Below, in pieces: positions 1-12,217 of a stretch of DNA of 64,000 nucleotides (the first letter of the stretch is position 1; each line of letters opens with the position of its first letter). The position numbers and the translations under genes were made by a program. Source of the stretch: Rallus limicola (Eukaryota; Chordata; Aves; Gruiformes; Rallidae); contig JAKCOZ010000018.1 of the NCBI GenBank assembly GCA_022605955.1, positions 5,216,001 to 5,280,000 on the forward strand, read 5' to 3'. A model generated the notes under the pieces. It searched no databases. It saw only the letters and a list, made by a program, of their open reading frames with translations, and was not told the DNA's origin.

Positions 1-368
1 CTCTTATTTTGATGCAGTATCTGCTGACAAAATACAGGAAGCTACTTAGTACAACTGGAGCTAGCAACCACTTGAGTGGCTGTGACATTCCCTACCTTTT
101 TCATTTCCTTGTATTCTGCCAGTTTTATTAGGCAATCAAGATCAAAAAGTTATTCAGCACTGATAAAAATATCATTCAATTTAGACTTTGTGCAGACTAA
201 AAGCCAAAATGTGTGATGTAACAGAATCAAGCCCAAAAGAATTTCCAACTACTGTAGTTTGTCTTTGTGAAATAAAACAATTTAAGAAGTTAACAGCCCA
301 AGCTGTTAATCAAGTTAACTGGAAACTACATAAGTGAATATAAAGAGTATGAGACATTTCACACTTAC

Positions 369-478
369 AGCACTGAACAATAATAAGCTTCCACCTGTTA
401 ACATATTAATAATGGTGTTAAGAATATGACATGCTTGACTCTGAGCCAGAGATTTCATAAGCCTATGCAATTTCTTAT
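369..478 (-). CDS. Putative internal exon, unidentified protein
   Basis: On the minus strand a pyrimidine-containing acceptor (gtgtttcttgacag) is followed by 110 bases and a good donor (GCT|GTAAGTG). Only one frame is open. It takes two bases to finish a split codon, then gives 36 codons beginning KKLHRLMKSLAQSQ and ending GGSLLLFSA, closing in phase 0. The composition (Leu, Ser, amphipathic) would suit a helical segment, but I recognise no family. It would be the most downstream of the minus-strand candidate exons. It could equally be an intronic pseudo-exon. Confidence 0.22.
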
Positions 479-3400
479 CTGTCAAGAAACACTTTTTAGC
501 TACTGGAAGAAATATAAAAGGTAGAAAGATAGAAGGAAAAAAATACTGTATTAAGACTTGAATGAGATTGTGAATATCGAGTCACTTGACTCATTTACCA
601 GCAGGCTACATATATTGAAGAATATATAAAAGCCCAACATTGCATCGGGAAATGGATTGTACTGAGTGACCTCACAGAACTTTTCCATCTGTGCTATTAT
701 TAATATGATGCAGACACAGTGAAACTGAGCTGGCAAAGAAATAGGATGTTATCAGAGAGATGATGGATAAGAAAGGAGAAGATAATGGTGATAGAAACAA
801 TTACTTCGTATAACAAGCAGAGCATATTGTAGAAATGCTATGATGTAATGTGAGGAGGATAAGCTGGTGCTCCTAAAAGTCAAATTATTAGATTTGTAGA
901 GCTGAAAAAGCAACATCATGGAAGGTTTGCAAGCAGAGCAACCAAATAAGAATTAATAATTTAGTTTACGCTTTGCTCATAAGTTCTTGAAACTGATTAC
1001 AGTTTCTCCAGTTGCTTTGCTTTAAAGTTCCCATTTCCATCATTTTCTGAAAGACTTGGATTACATGAATTGAATGAAGCATTTTTCTATCAGATATGTG
1101 AAATTCACATTTGGTTTTGGGTTACACGCGAGCCATAAAATTCATTTAGTATTTTCTCATGAGTCAAAAGATATTTACAGAAAAGGCCATCTCAAGTCCT
1201 AAAAAAGGTATATGGAACAGATCCTTCTATCCAGTTTTATTAAATCTGCAAGGTCTTTGAAGTTTGGAGAGCCTCTACCTTTTCTACTGAATAAAGTAGT
1301 ACCCCTTTTAAATAATGAAAAAAAAAAGAAAAAAAAAGAAAAATATCCCGTAAGTCTAGATCTAAGAGAGCTTGAAACATGTTTTAGTGAACACTGGTTT
1401 GAATGAAACATGTTTGTCAAATGGCTGAAAAGGGACAGAATACAATTACATAGGGGTGAAATGTAGTTTTCAGTGTTCTAACAAGTATTTCTTGAAAACC
1501 CACTGTGAAACATTTGCACACTTTCTTGCCTAAGGAGGGGACTGACTGTAGAAGGGAGAACAAAGGAATAAAAAAATGAATAGGTAAATCACCCAAGACA
1601 GCAATCAGAGCAAAGTTTATGCAGAACTTCAGAAGTGACACATTCACTACTGTAGTGGGTCCCTGGAGGACAAGCTTGATTATTTATTCAACAAGCCTGT
1701 TCAGCAACCCATGCTGTTGAAGAAATATTTAACTTGCATAACTTTATACCAAACCATAGTAAAAGGTGACCTGGACTACAGCAGATTCCCAGAGGGAAAC
1801 TTGCAAAGGAATGGACGTTTAATACATCTTGATGATCAAGGCAATTTTCAGTCTAAGTAGAAGATGTGTCAGGGGACAAGACCCTTTTTTCGAATAACAA
1901 GTAATTTAGAGTAATTGTGGTTCAGATGGTTACAATAACACTGCATGTTACACAATACTGAGTAAAGATTGTGTATGCTGTACAGCATGGAAAAGGGACA
2001 ACATGTAGAGAGAAATGAAATCATATTCAGCACAACTCTGTCTTAAGGAAACTGCAGGTCTCGCAAGGTCAGCCGAGTGACACTGCTGTCAGCCTTAGGT
2101 CCCATTCACTGCCTCTGTCAGAGAAACACCACATTGCTTCTCACAACGTGCAAGTTCTACCCTCGATCATTTTTCTGACACTGTGGCCTCAATCATTTAC
2201 CCTGTCAACTGTTTAAGCCACCTCTGCTGGGAGCCTCAGTGAGAAGAGCCAGCAGTTCACTTCTGCTATCAGCATTGCAAGAAAGGTCAAGCCAGAGAGA
2301 AAGCAAATTATTGCAGAACTTCTACTTTCAACGACAGCACAGACCAATGGTCAGATTAAGGCAACACCTTGGGGTTCTGACTAAGAAGTAATAGGAAAAC
2401 TACAGACCACCTTAAAAAAATAGGTGTGTTACCCTTGGCTAAAGCACCCCTTTGCCACAATTGCACATTGTTCCAGACTGCAAAACCATTCTCACTCTTA
2501 CTCTGTATTTCTCCTGAGTGCTCTTCCTATTTAAACACAATGCAAGCTGCCCCCAGCACAGGCTGCAGCTGGGCTCCATGCAGCTGTGGGCTGCAGGATC
2601 TGGCCTCGCAGCCTTCAGCTGACACCACACCCCATAGTGACTGCCACATGCTCATCACCAAAATTCATCTGCGTCAGAAAAACTATCAAGACTGGAGCAA
2701 GTATCTTTAAATCACTGTTTTCCAGCAAAATTCTGATGTTATGGTTTCAAAGTTAAATCCCTTTGGCAATTCTTCATTCATTACGAACTGGAACCACCAC
2801 CCATATCACTGCCCGTTTACAGTGAAGAAAAAAATTGAGTACAGAGGTCTCTCAGACGACAGCAAAACAGGACTTCATTAAAATGACAGGGAGGCTTCGG
2901 TTTGTTTTTAGCATCAGTGTTTCTAATTATTAATATCTTTTCAAATATCTGCAAAATATGCTGTGGCTGACAGAGACAGCTTTGCAATAACAATATTTCA
3001 GCATTAACAGTAGACTCAAATTAATGTTCCAATAATTGTTCTAGGTTTGAAAAGATCAGTTTTTCATGAATCTTCCTTTGGATGTAATATTTGGTTTCTT
3101 CTGCTTTTGCTTTTATTGAGAGACACATTTTAATTGGCATGAATGTTCATAGAAATTGAACATCAAAAGATTGTTATGAGAAAAAACTCATGGGCAATTA
3201 ATTTTACATTCATAATGAAGTTTGTTCACAGCAAAAGCATTTTAAGTGTTCATTCACCCTAGGATCAGAAACAATATAATACCTCTAACCATTCATAGCT
3301 AAAGTCAGCATTTTGACAGCATCTATCCAAATAAAATGTTCGCATAATCAATTTCCCATTAATACATGAAATTAAAAACAAATTCTAAGAAACAGACGTA

Positions 3401-6400
3401 CAAAATTAAATGCTTCTGAAGAACAAGTTCAGTTCAGCAAGACTATGATCTACCTGTACATAGCATAGCATACAGCATAAGCAGTAAAATTACAGTATAG
3501 TTTATCACAAATTATGAGTTTCCCAGAGTCATGCGCTTCTGAAGTAAACACAGCTTTTCTGTAATATATTCTTAATGAGAAGCAATTAACTAAATGCTCC
3601 TTTTTTTGGGGGTTGTCTATTTGGGAGGCAGGGCAGGAGGGTTGGTGTGTGTCCCTCAGCACCCCCCAGTCCCCCCAAAAGGGTAATCATCTTTAAAAGC
3701 TGAATGAAAAAAGTCCAAACCAAAACACTAATGAACCTTTTCTCTCTCTCAGGTCAATATTACACAGCCAAACGTCAGAATTGAACAGTACCAACTGAGT
3801 AGCAAAGGAAATGAGTTCTTGCTTAGATAGTTTGGAGACAGTTGGGTTATTTTCAGATAGTTTTTGGTTGTTTGTTTTGTTTTTTTTTTTAAGAAACACA
3901 ATCACTAAAACCTGATTTTCTCACCCTTTCTTGTTTATTCATGTAAAGTTCATTTCAAGTGCTTCAGCAGCTCTGGCACTGCTTCCAACTGTTAGAGGCG
4001 GTCAGAAATCTTCTTTAGATTGACTGCAATTTAGTACAAATAGTAAACAACAATTTAAAAACTAAGCTAGAGCTGAGCAAGTGTTTTCTAAACTTCAGCC
4101 CACATGGTAAGTTGGTTAGAGCAATACAGCCTTATGAGAATTAACTCTCAAAAACATATTCAGTCTTTCACCTCCTATAAATTTGCACAAAGCCAAGGAC
4201 AGTCAGTTATGATGCAACCTGTCAGATTTTTCAGGAAAAATAAAGTCTTTGAGTCTATGTGCTTGATATTAACTTTTAACTATCAAGTTTCAGTAACTGC
4301 TATTGCTGGTGCCTTCCATAATACTTCTGCATTGTTGTGCTAAGTTTCTGTATAAATATAAAGGCATTTTGATATACGTGAAAGGCATGTGCAGGTGCAT
4401 CTTTAATTGTTTCAGCACAGAAGGGAATTTGCTAATGCAGTTATAATCAGCTCATACATGAATTAACTGATACCAATAAATATACTAACAATGGTCATTG
4501 AGCCTGCATATCATAGCCATGGTTATCCACCTAAGAACAGCCACAATCTTCTGTCTTTTGCTGAAGGCATAGATTTCAATTCATAAATGGGCCCCAAAAG
4601 CCTTCCTTAGATATTAAAATAGAAATTTTTAGCCCTTGCCCACTTCTCCTAAATGTTCCTCTAAGCTGGTAGCATTTCATTTCTTTTCAGGCGTTTCTTA
4701 AGCAGTACTTTCCTGGTTAGAAGGTGACTAACAGCCTTGTTGTACAGGTCTACAGCACATAAACATTCCACACTGAATCCTAAAAAAGCTAGATCCTGAT
4801 CAGAAGCATCCAAATTTTTTCAGTAGACAAAACATCTTGGAAAAATACTGTTTTAGGAATAAATCAATTCAATGATTTTCAAAAGTAAAAGGGACAACAT
4901 CAACATGCCACCTTAAAGGAAACCTGTGATGATTTTTACCATAAAGGATTCCTAGTGTTTACATACAAAAAAACTTCTTTGGAAGCTTCAGTTAAGAATC
5001 CTTTGGGTTCAAGCATGATTTTTGCAGTTCAGAGAGGTGAAAGCTTCCTTAAAACTCTGTTTTCTGCCATGAGGTATCCGATTTGCCTGCTATCAATAAA
5101 GTTGCAGAATTTCACAGGATGTAGCTGCAACCAAGGGCTGTGCTTTATCTGTTAGCCATACCCAGCACACAGACCCTGCTGCCGCAGTATTCCTCTGCAT
5201 TTGAAATAAACCTTGCCCTGCTCCTTGTCACACTAAGTTCCCAGGTTCCCGACAATAACGACAACAGCACAGAGAGCATGAGGGGGGACAGGTAGGGAGA
5301 GGGAACTAACCTTAAAATTTTAAAGTGTTTGAGTCACATTTGCCAGCTCCATTCCCTTTACCCTCTTGCTGCTTGCAAGGGACCCTGCAGGCAGCGTTAG
5401 CTGCAGTGGGACCTAAGGTGTTACCCTTTGACTCCAAGTCAGATGTTGTCCATGAACATTCTTTGCCCATTCAAAGCCTGAATCAATACACTCATGGCTA
5501 AGAACAAAGTTAACTTGCACAAATGTGTGCTGCATACAGCAGTTTTCTCTCTAAGGTTTTGGCATTGGACACAACATACTAATCATTTTGCAGTTCCTGT
5601 ACATCATCTGAGAAGTGCCTGCATTTTCAGGTTCAGTACATGCTAAATGCTTTTAGCTGACCATTTAGCAGTTGTTAGGTTGGCTGTAAATTGATAAGGA
5701 GCAATGATTCAATATCACTCTGGCTTAAAAATTAATCTTTGATGAAACCCAACTGTACAAGTATAAATCTAGAGCCAAAAATGTTATTTATACTTAAGTT
5801 TGCTGTGGTCTACCAAGTATATCATGGGATTATGAGAGAACATTTTAACTGTTTCTTTATGGCTTGTTATATTTTAAAAAGCCATTTGAATTTGCGTTAA
5901 GTAATTTTGCTCACTAGCGCAGTTTAGTTTCAAATTTTATTCCATGTGTATTGAAGTGACATTTCTGCATCTCTACCACACTTTGTCTCCCAGGTTTTAA
6001 GCATCAACAAAACTACCTATAAGCTTACTGTTTCCTGACAAGTTTTTTGAGCCTGCAAAGTTCTGGTTTACATGCAATATATCTTGCACTGCTAGGTAGA
6101 ACCATGGCTAGCTAGTCATCCACGCAATGGTCCCATCTCCTATACATTCCACTCTGCTCTGCTTGAGTTGAGATCAGGCAGAACCTGGCCAATAAAAGGG
6201 AAACAGCTACTCAGTTTTTCTAACATAATTAGCAGCTCACTAAGACATTCCAATAGCTACTTTAAAACCAGTGATCAGATCAGATTTTCCAAGACCTCTT
6301 TCCAGCAGACTATTGACATATTTGGCTTCATGACCTTTCATGACTTGAGAATTTGGGACCAAATTTCATTGCCCTCAGAAGAGAAGCATTCTGAAAGTTG

Positions 6401-6821
6401 CCAACTGTAGCTGAAAACTTGTATCAGTGTGACTGTGCTAGCAACCACAAGGCAAAATATAATACCAGCTGGGTTCAAACACTTTAGAGAATGTTCCAAT
6501 CTAACATTTCATTCCTTTGCCCAAACAGGATACCCACAGTATGTCTAACAGCTTGGACTCAATTTTCTTGGCCTGAAATAATTTCACATCCTGGCAGGGT
6601 ATCTCATTCACTCTGCAAATATCCGTCTCTGTCTTTCACTTAATGTTTCCAAAACACCTAATGTTTCACACCACACTTTGCTCATTATTTAGAGGATTCT
6701 ATGTTTCCAGCAGGGAGAGCAAAGTTGTTTGCAGTAGTATTACATTAAGATGTTCACGTGATTTTAAAATACTGCATAAAGTTGCTTTTTGGAGAACTTG
6801 GGGCTTCAGCTTAATCTAAGC

Positions 6822-6842
6822 TTTTTTTTTTTTTTTTTTTTT
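6822..6842. repeat. Poly-T tract (T21)
   Basis: A run of 21 T. Read on the minus strand it is a poly-A tract, as left by an old retroposed sequence, but no flanking retrocopy was recognised. Confidence 0.9.
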
Positions 6843-7669
6843 AATTGTGAAAGCCACTTCCAGCATGAAGCTTAAACATTGTTTTGGTTTTATAGTTGTG
6901 GGGGGTGGTTTTAATAAAAGACTAAAAGCAATTGTTATTCTAGGCTTAATATAGGACATAGCTAAGTCCTAAAACATTATATCAAATACTAGACCTTTAA
7001 TTTCTCAAGTTTAATTCCAATGTGAACTGAATAAAAAGTACATTTGGATTGTCTGCTGCAAAATATCCCTGTAAGTAAACAAACCTATTTTTCTTCTTCT
7101 TGCATTTAATGGTGAGAATACTTTTGAACCACACTAGTTCCTACTGCAGTTTTGGGCAGAGAAAGCATACTGAAGGGCAAGTGGAAAAACCCTGGAATTT
7201 ATTTCCACAACCTGTAGTTCAAAGAGTTAAAATTTGAAAACTTGGCATTACTGCAGCCCAACAACATAAAAAGCATGAATCAATGCAGTAAAAATACAGC
7301 AAGAGTATAAATAAATCCTTCATGCAGAAATGACAGAGTAATTTCAAAGTCTAATTTACTTTTCTAACCAAATTGTACAAGCATTCCCCAGTTATTTTGG
7401 GCCAGATGCATTCCACAGCATTGTGCCTATTTCTTGAGTAGCAGAATGAGCCATCATTTTCCATTAACATTTTTACCAGTACAAATTATTCACTTAACTG
7501 TGCTGAAGGATAGCACAAGAAGCTCAAAATCATGACTGACATAAATGTATTCCAGTCATTTGTGGATTAGAACTTCATTCTGGTGATTTCAGTAAGATAG
7601 AATTTGGTTCTAAAATTACTTATTACCCATGCCATATCCTTATGCATAAAGATAAAATAATTAGAGAAT

Positions 7670-8570
7670 ACAAAAAAATTGGAAAGGTGTTAAGACCATT
7701 TAATCCATCCACTGTAGGTTGTGATTCAAAGAGACATTTACATGACCAGTTCTAAAAGACTTTTTATAATCATGCTTCCTCAGTTTCCTAAAGCTCTAAT
7801 GCTTTAACAGTCTGATAGAAAAAGACTTAAATTTCTCATTTCAAAATATCCTTCAATAAATTTTATATATTTTCTTCTTTCCAAATAATCATCCAAATAG
7901 ATCAATTTCATTTCTCTGGTACTGTCTGACCATATATTTGAAGCATTTTAATGAAGCTGCTCAGTTTCCACTATCCTAACCTCAGAAGTGCCAGTCTAAC
8001 TCTACCCTAAGAAAATACTGGATTTGCTATCTCTGTTTATTCTTAATTCTCTGAAAAGTTTCTCCAATTAGTCACAGTCTGTTTTTCAAGCATGAGGCCT
8101 AAAACTTAAGTGTTTGAGTCCAAAAGTTTGTGTCTTACATTTTAACATTATGGTGGTACAATGAATGCCACTAAGACCTTGTTTACATGCTTTTGACTCT
8201 TTTTATGAACCACTATGAGTAGCAGATCACTTACATACTCAGTTTTCAAGCTGATTTTTTTCCCCAAATTCCATATGTTCTATCTTCATGACTAATATGA
8301 CAGAAAAGTATTCAACAAGGTGAGGATGTTTCTCTCCAAACAACAGAATAAAACTGTCTTCAAGTTCATTAAGATCTCCCTGAAATCTAATAATAGTCTT
8401 ACAGTGGTAATTCTGCAGCAGTTTGGTGTCACTCACACATTTAACATCCATGTTTTTCATGTCATTATGCACACTGTTTATGAAAAAATTGAGCAGAAAT
8501 ATGGTTAGAGCATATCCTAGGGAACTCACCTAGAATATGACTCAACATGGACTGTGACTCATTAATAGTT
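7670..8570 (-). mobile_element. Ancient, heavily diverged CR1 LINE remnant
   Basis: The left end resembles a degraded CR1 3' region in minus orientation (ttggaaaggtgttaagacca, then tttaatccatcca). The text around 7800-7990 follows the order of the CR1 3' UTR and ORF2 end (aaaaagactt, then tgaagc before ctcagtttccac). The right end at 8420-8560 resembles the CR1 segment that usually reads 'tttgtgtcatc...aaacag...gggaacaccactagtgact'. Divergence is high and limits are approximate. The open frames here on both strands (for example 8239-8529) are chance frames in this remnant. Confidence 0.45.
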
Positions 8571-10195
8571 TCTCTTCTTCACAGAAAAACAGTACAAAAA
8601 TTAAAGTTGATTTTTTCTTGATAAATTCACATAGTTATATTCATCAGCTTATATCCACATGTACTCACACAGAGCTATATGTAATAGGCATCCAGACAGC
8701 TATAACAACTAAGTTAACTGTTCACCTGGTATGATGAATCTGCCTCCAATTTCTCCCGCAGTCTGATCTTTAAGACCCCAGTACCAAGGGTACTGCACCA
8801 AGACACCAAGATTTGGATGTCAGCTTTTAATTAGATTATCAGGACAGACCTTTGGACATCAGATGTCCATACAGTGTATCTATACATATGAACAATACTA
8901 TTATGTGCAAGTTCACAAACAGCTTTTTGCTAATTTATAAGCTTACATAGTTAAACTATTAGAGGGTTTTTTTTTTTGAAAGTTAGTATCTAAAATATTT
9001 TATGAAGATCTAGCATTTTTTACTATGCATTTTTAAATCTCTCTATATGAAAATAAACTCATTAATCTGGTTACACTCTTCTGCATTGTACACACCTGTA
9101 AAACAAAACTAACAGAAAATCTAATGACCTTTAAGTGGTCGATTTTTTTCCTACTACATACTTAAAAGTGTTGTGCAAACACCTTTTCTTACTTATAACA
9201 GCAGGAATGCACTCTGTACTGCAGAAGTCAGAACAAGTTATTATGACTTGCTGAGGAAATGGAGGGATATTACAAAACAATCAACTTCCTTTATTGATTT
9301 TACACTTTGCCTGCACTCATTCTATGGATGTAGTTCAGCTAGCACTGGAAAAGAGAACAGTTCTGTGACAATTTTTGCTGCCAAATACTTAGTTGTTGAA
9401 AGGTCATTTCTAAATTAAAAATCTGAAAGCAAATATAAAAAACTTGATGCAGTTTGATACTCTATCATAATGCATTTTAATATATGTTTGAATTCATGGT
9501 TTTTACAAGTTGTTGGGTTCTTTTCCCCTAAAGTAGTCTCAATAAAGCAGTTGGTATTAACACTTTCAAGCAAGTAAGCATTCATTCAGACTAGAGTCGC
9601 ATAGAGTATTTTGAGTCTAGGTGAAGCTTCTTTGAAAAGAATCCAGAATCCAGAATCATTAAAGCTCATTTTCTGAATAGTATGAGAAGCAACAGCAGTT
9701 TGTGTTAACAGGGATATCATACAACCTTCAGCCAGTTTGTGACTGTGACACATATGTAATGTGGTAGCTTAAGCATTACAAACAATTAAATCAGCTCTCA
9801 GAAAGTTCACATTTATGTTTTATAAGCAAGCAATACTACCTTTCTAATCCTCTGCCTCATCACATCCCCCTTGCATATAACTGTTTCTAACTTCCAAGAA
9901 GTCATGCGTATCAGTTCAGAATAACAGTGGTTTTGCTGTTAAATTGCTGGGTTTTGAGCATGGATGATGTTTGGAAACAGAGCCAGCCTTAGAATCAAGA
10001 AAGTAACTCCAGTTCTACTGGTCCACCTTTCCAGTAGTCAGCTGACTGCCACAACAGATGATAATTTGGTCCCAACCACTGTAATACTGTAGAGGCATAC
10101 TCAGTAATGTTACCTTTGCTGGAAGGGGTACCATGAAGCCTGCTTGAAAGCATCAAATTGTATTTGCACTTAGTGTAAAAAATCTCAGCCTACTC

Positions 10196-10280
10196 TTTTT
10201 TTTTTTTTTTTCCCCATTTAGAAGTTCAGCTCCTTAAAGGAAATTTATTTTTAGCCTTATCTCAAAAAAAAAAAAAAAAA
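10196..10280. repeat. Facing T16 and A17 homopolymer tracts
   Basis: T16 at 10196-10211 is separated by 52 bases from A17 at 10264-10280. A small perfect 6-bp inverted repeat (ggcaac/gttgcc) follows at 10282-10299. The two tracts could pair as a weak hairpin. No function is implied. Confidence 0.8.
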
Positions 10281-12168
10281 GGGCAACCAAACAGTTGCCT
10301 ACTGCAGCATAAACTTTACATAAAATGATAGTATCTGTGAGGTCTAATCAGATGTCATTTGTATATGATCAGAGGACATTATGAAGGTTTGCCTCTATGG
10401 AAACTAACATCAGCTTTGTTATCTTCAAGCCATGTTTATGAATAATATATTGGCCCCTGTGCCTACAGCAGTGATTGATGCACTGATTAATGTGCTTCTC
10501 TTCTTATGCCATAAAAGGCCAGGAACTAAAAATACATTCTGAAGGTCTCTTTCTCCATACAGTTCAGTAAACTTATTTCAACTTTCATTCACAGAGCACG
10601 CTGTTTTCATTGCATGGATAAACAGTTCCACAGAGTTTTCATATTGAAAGGCAATAATTGTCTTCAAGGGTTCCTAAATATTAATCAAAAGCCTGCAATT
10701 GTTTCACATAGTGTGAGGGCATCAAGGCAGAAACATACCTTCACGAGAAAGGTCTGGACAGAGGACATACATACATTCTCATGAGTACTCACACGAGGAC
10801 TGGGGCTTGCAAAAGGGCACAGAAAATGTTTCATACCAATTCTTATTGTATCATGAGTATGGAAACAGGAAATTATTATAAAGTCAATCCTGATGAAATC
10901 TGGATTTTTAAAAATGCCTCTAAAATTCATTACTGTAGTTTGAAAATCCAGTCTTCAAGTCTTCAAAAAAGCTTTATCTCAAAAGGTATAAACAAAGGTT
11001 TACATGTAAAGTGATACACTTAAGGCAATGGTACCTATATCTGCCTGTCCAACTGGGGAGACAGGGAATGCTGGCATAAAAGACATTTTTCAGGTAACAG
11101 GTAACTTACATCTTGGACAGTGATTAAATGGGTCTGTACCAAGGACTATATTAGTATGGAATTGCACCTTGTTGGATCTCACTGTCCAGCCATCCTTTTC
11201 TCTAAACCCTATAGCATAAGCTCTCCATAAAATAAGTTTCTCCTGGCTTATATTATCTTGCATATATTCACATACTATTGCTTCTGTCCTTGATTTTCTG
11301 TATCTACTACAGAATGCCAGGAGACACTAACAAGCTGGAGAGTCAGATACTACTTATTTCAGATGTACCATAATAGAAGTATTAGTACTTATCCTCACCT
11401 CCAAATTTCACATTCCTGAAGCTCATCATACAAACCTTTAACTTACTGCCTGGAATACCATATTTTTTTACAAGTCAAATAGCCTGCTCCAATTACCTTC
11501 TGTTTTTATTATTAATTGGTATCTATAGCCCTCCTTTCAAGAAAGAATTTTAGAAAATATGTGACCTTAAAGAGTTGCTAAATAAATCAGTTAATATATT
11601 TTCATCTTAAAACTGTCACAAGATATGGATTTCCCTTTTAAAATTAGTACTTCAAGGAATAGACTCTGATCACATTTATATTGGTTTTATACTCATTTTA
11701 GTGCATTAGGCTCAGAAGAGCTATTCCAGATTTACAACATCATGAGATCAGAATCTGCTCCTCTGCAACCTTCTGCAGATGTGAAGGGAAGCTGAAAAAA
11801 GAACCTGCCTTGTCTAAGTCTGGAGCTAATTCTTCATATTTGCAAAGAAACATTAGACTGTATCCAAAGTGCCTCAACTGTTTGGATAACAGCACCTTCC
11901 TTAGCAAAGTCTTGATTAGAGAGCAAATTCTTATACAGAGAAGTCATAATCCCAAAGGGAGAGGTTGACTTCTCTTGCTAGTATTTGATGTTTGTCAAAG
12001 GAAGAAGGCTTAACTGAGGTCAACTGGAGGAAGCATGAAGTGGAGTTGAGGGTTGAGCAGATAACTCTTTAGGATAGACTTCATTCAGACTCTGAGACAA
12101 GCATCAGTAGCAATCAATACAGCAAAAGCAAAACCACAAGAGTTAAGGAATCATACAGCAGCAGCTTT

Positions 12169-12187
12169 AAAAAAAAAAAAAAAAAAA
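12169..12187. repeat. Poly-A tract (A19)
   Basis: Nineteen consecutive A, separated by only eight bases from the C22 tract that follows. Confidence 0.9.
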
Positions 12188-12195
12188 TCAATTCT

Positions 12196-12217
12196 CCCCC
12201 CCCCCCCCCCCCCCCCC
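12196..12217. repeat. Poly-C tract (C22)
   Basis: Twenty-two consecutive C, so the minus strand carries G22. Long C/G homopolymers are much rarer in vertebrate genomes than A/T ones. A G22 run can form G-quadruplexes, is length-unstable and is often mis-sized by sequencing. Confidence 0.9.

Larger units (their letters stand above)
1..7669. other. AT-rich non-repeat DNA, no recognised gene
   Basis: This is AT-rich, CpG-poor sequence with frequent stops in all frames. Apart from the candidate exon at 369-478 and the T21 tract at 6822-6842, I see no feature. Two somewhat more GC-rich patches (about 2040-2290 and 2430-2650) and another around 5160-5420, which includes an aataaa followed by GC-rich text, could be old retroelement remnants, but I could not assign them. 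The open frames here are below 100 codons and look like chance. Confidence 0.6.

Noticed and set aside
8239..8529. 96-codon minus-strand frame with a hydrophobic start
   Set aside because: It lies within text that follows the CR1 layout, so it is a chance frame in an old retroelement.
11108..11187. Minus-strand segment ending in AAGAT|GTAAGTTAC, open in one frame (RSNKVQFHTNIVLGTDPF)
   Set aside because: The acceptor side is purine-rich with no pyrimidine tract; judged a chance pairing.
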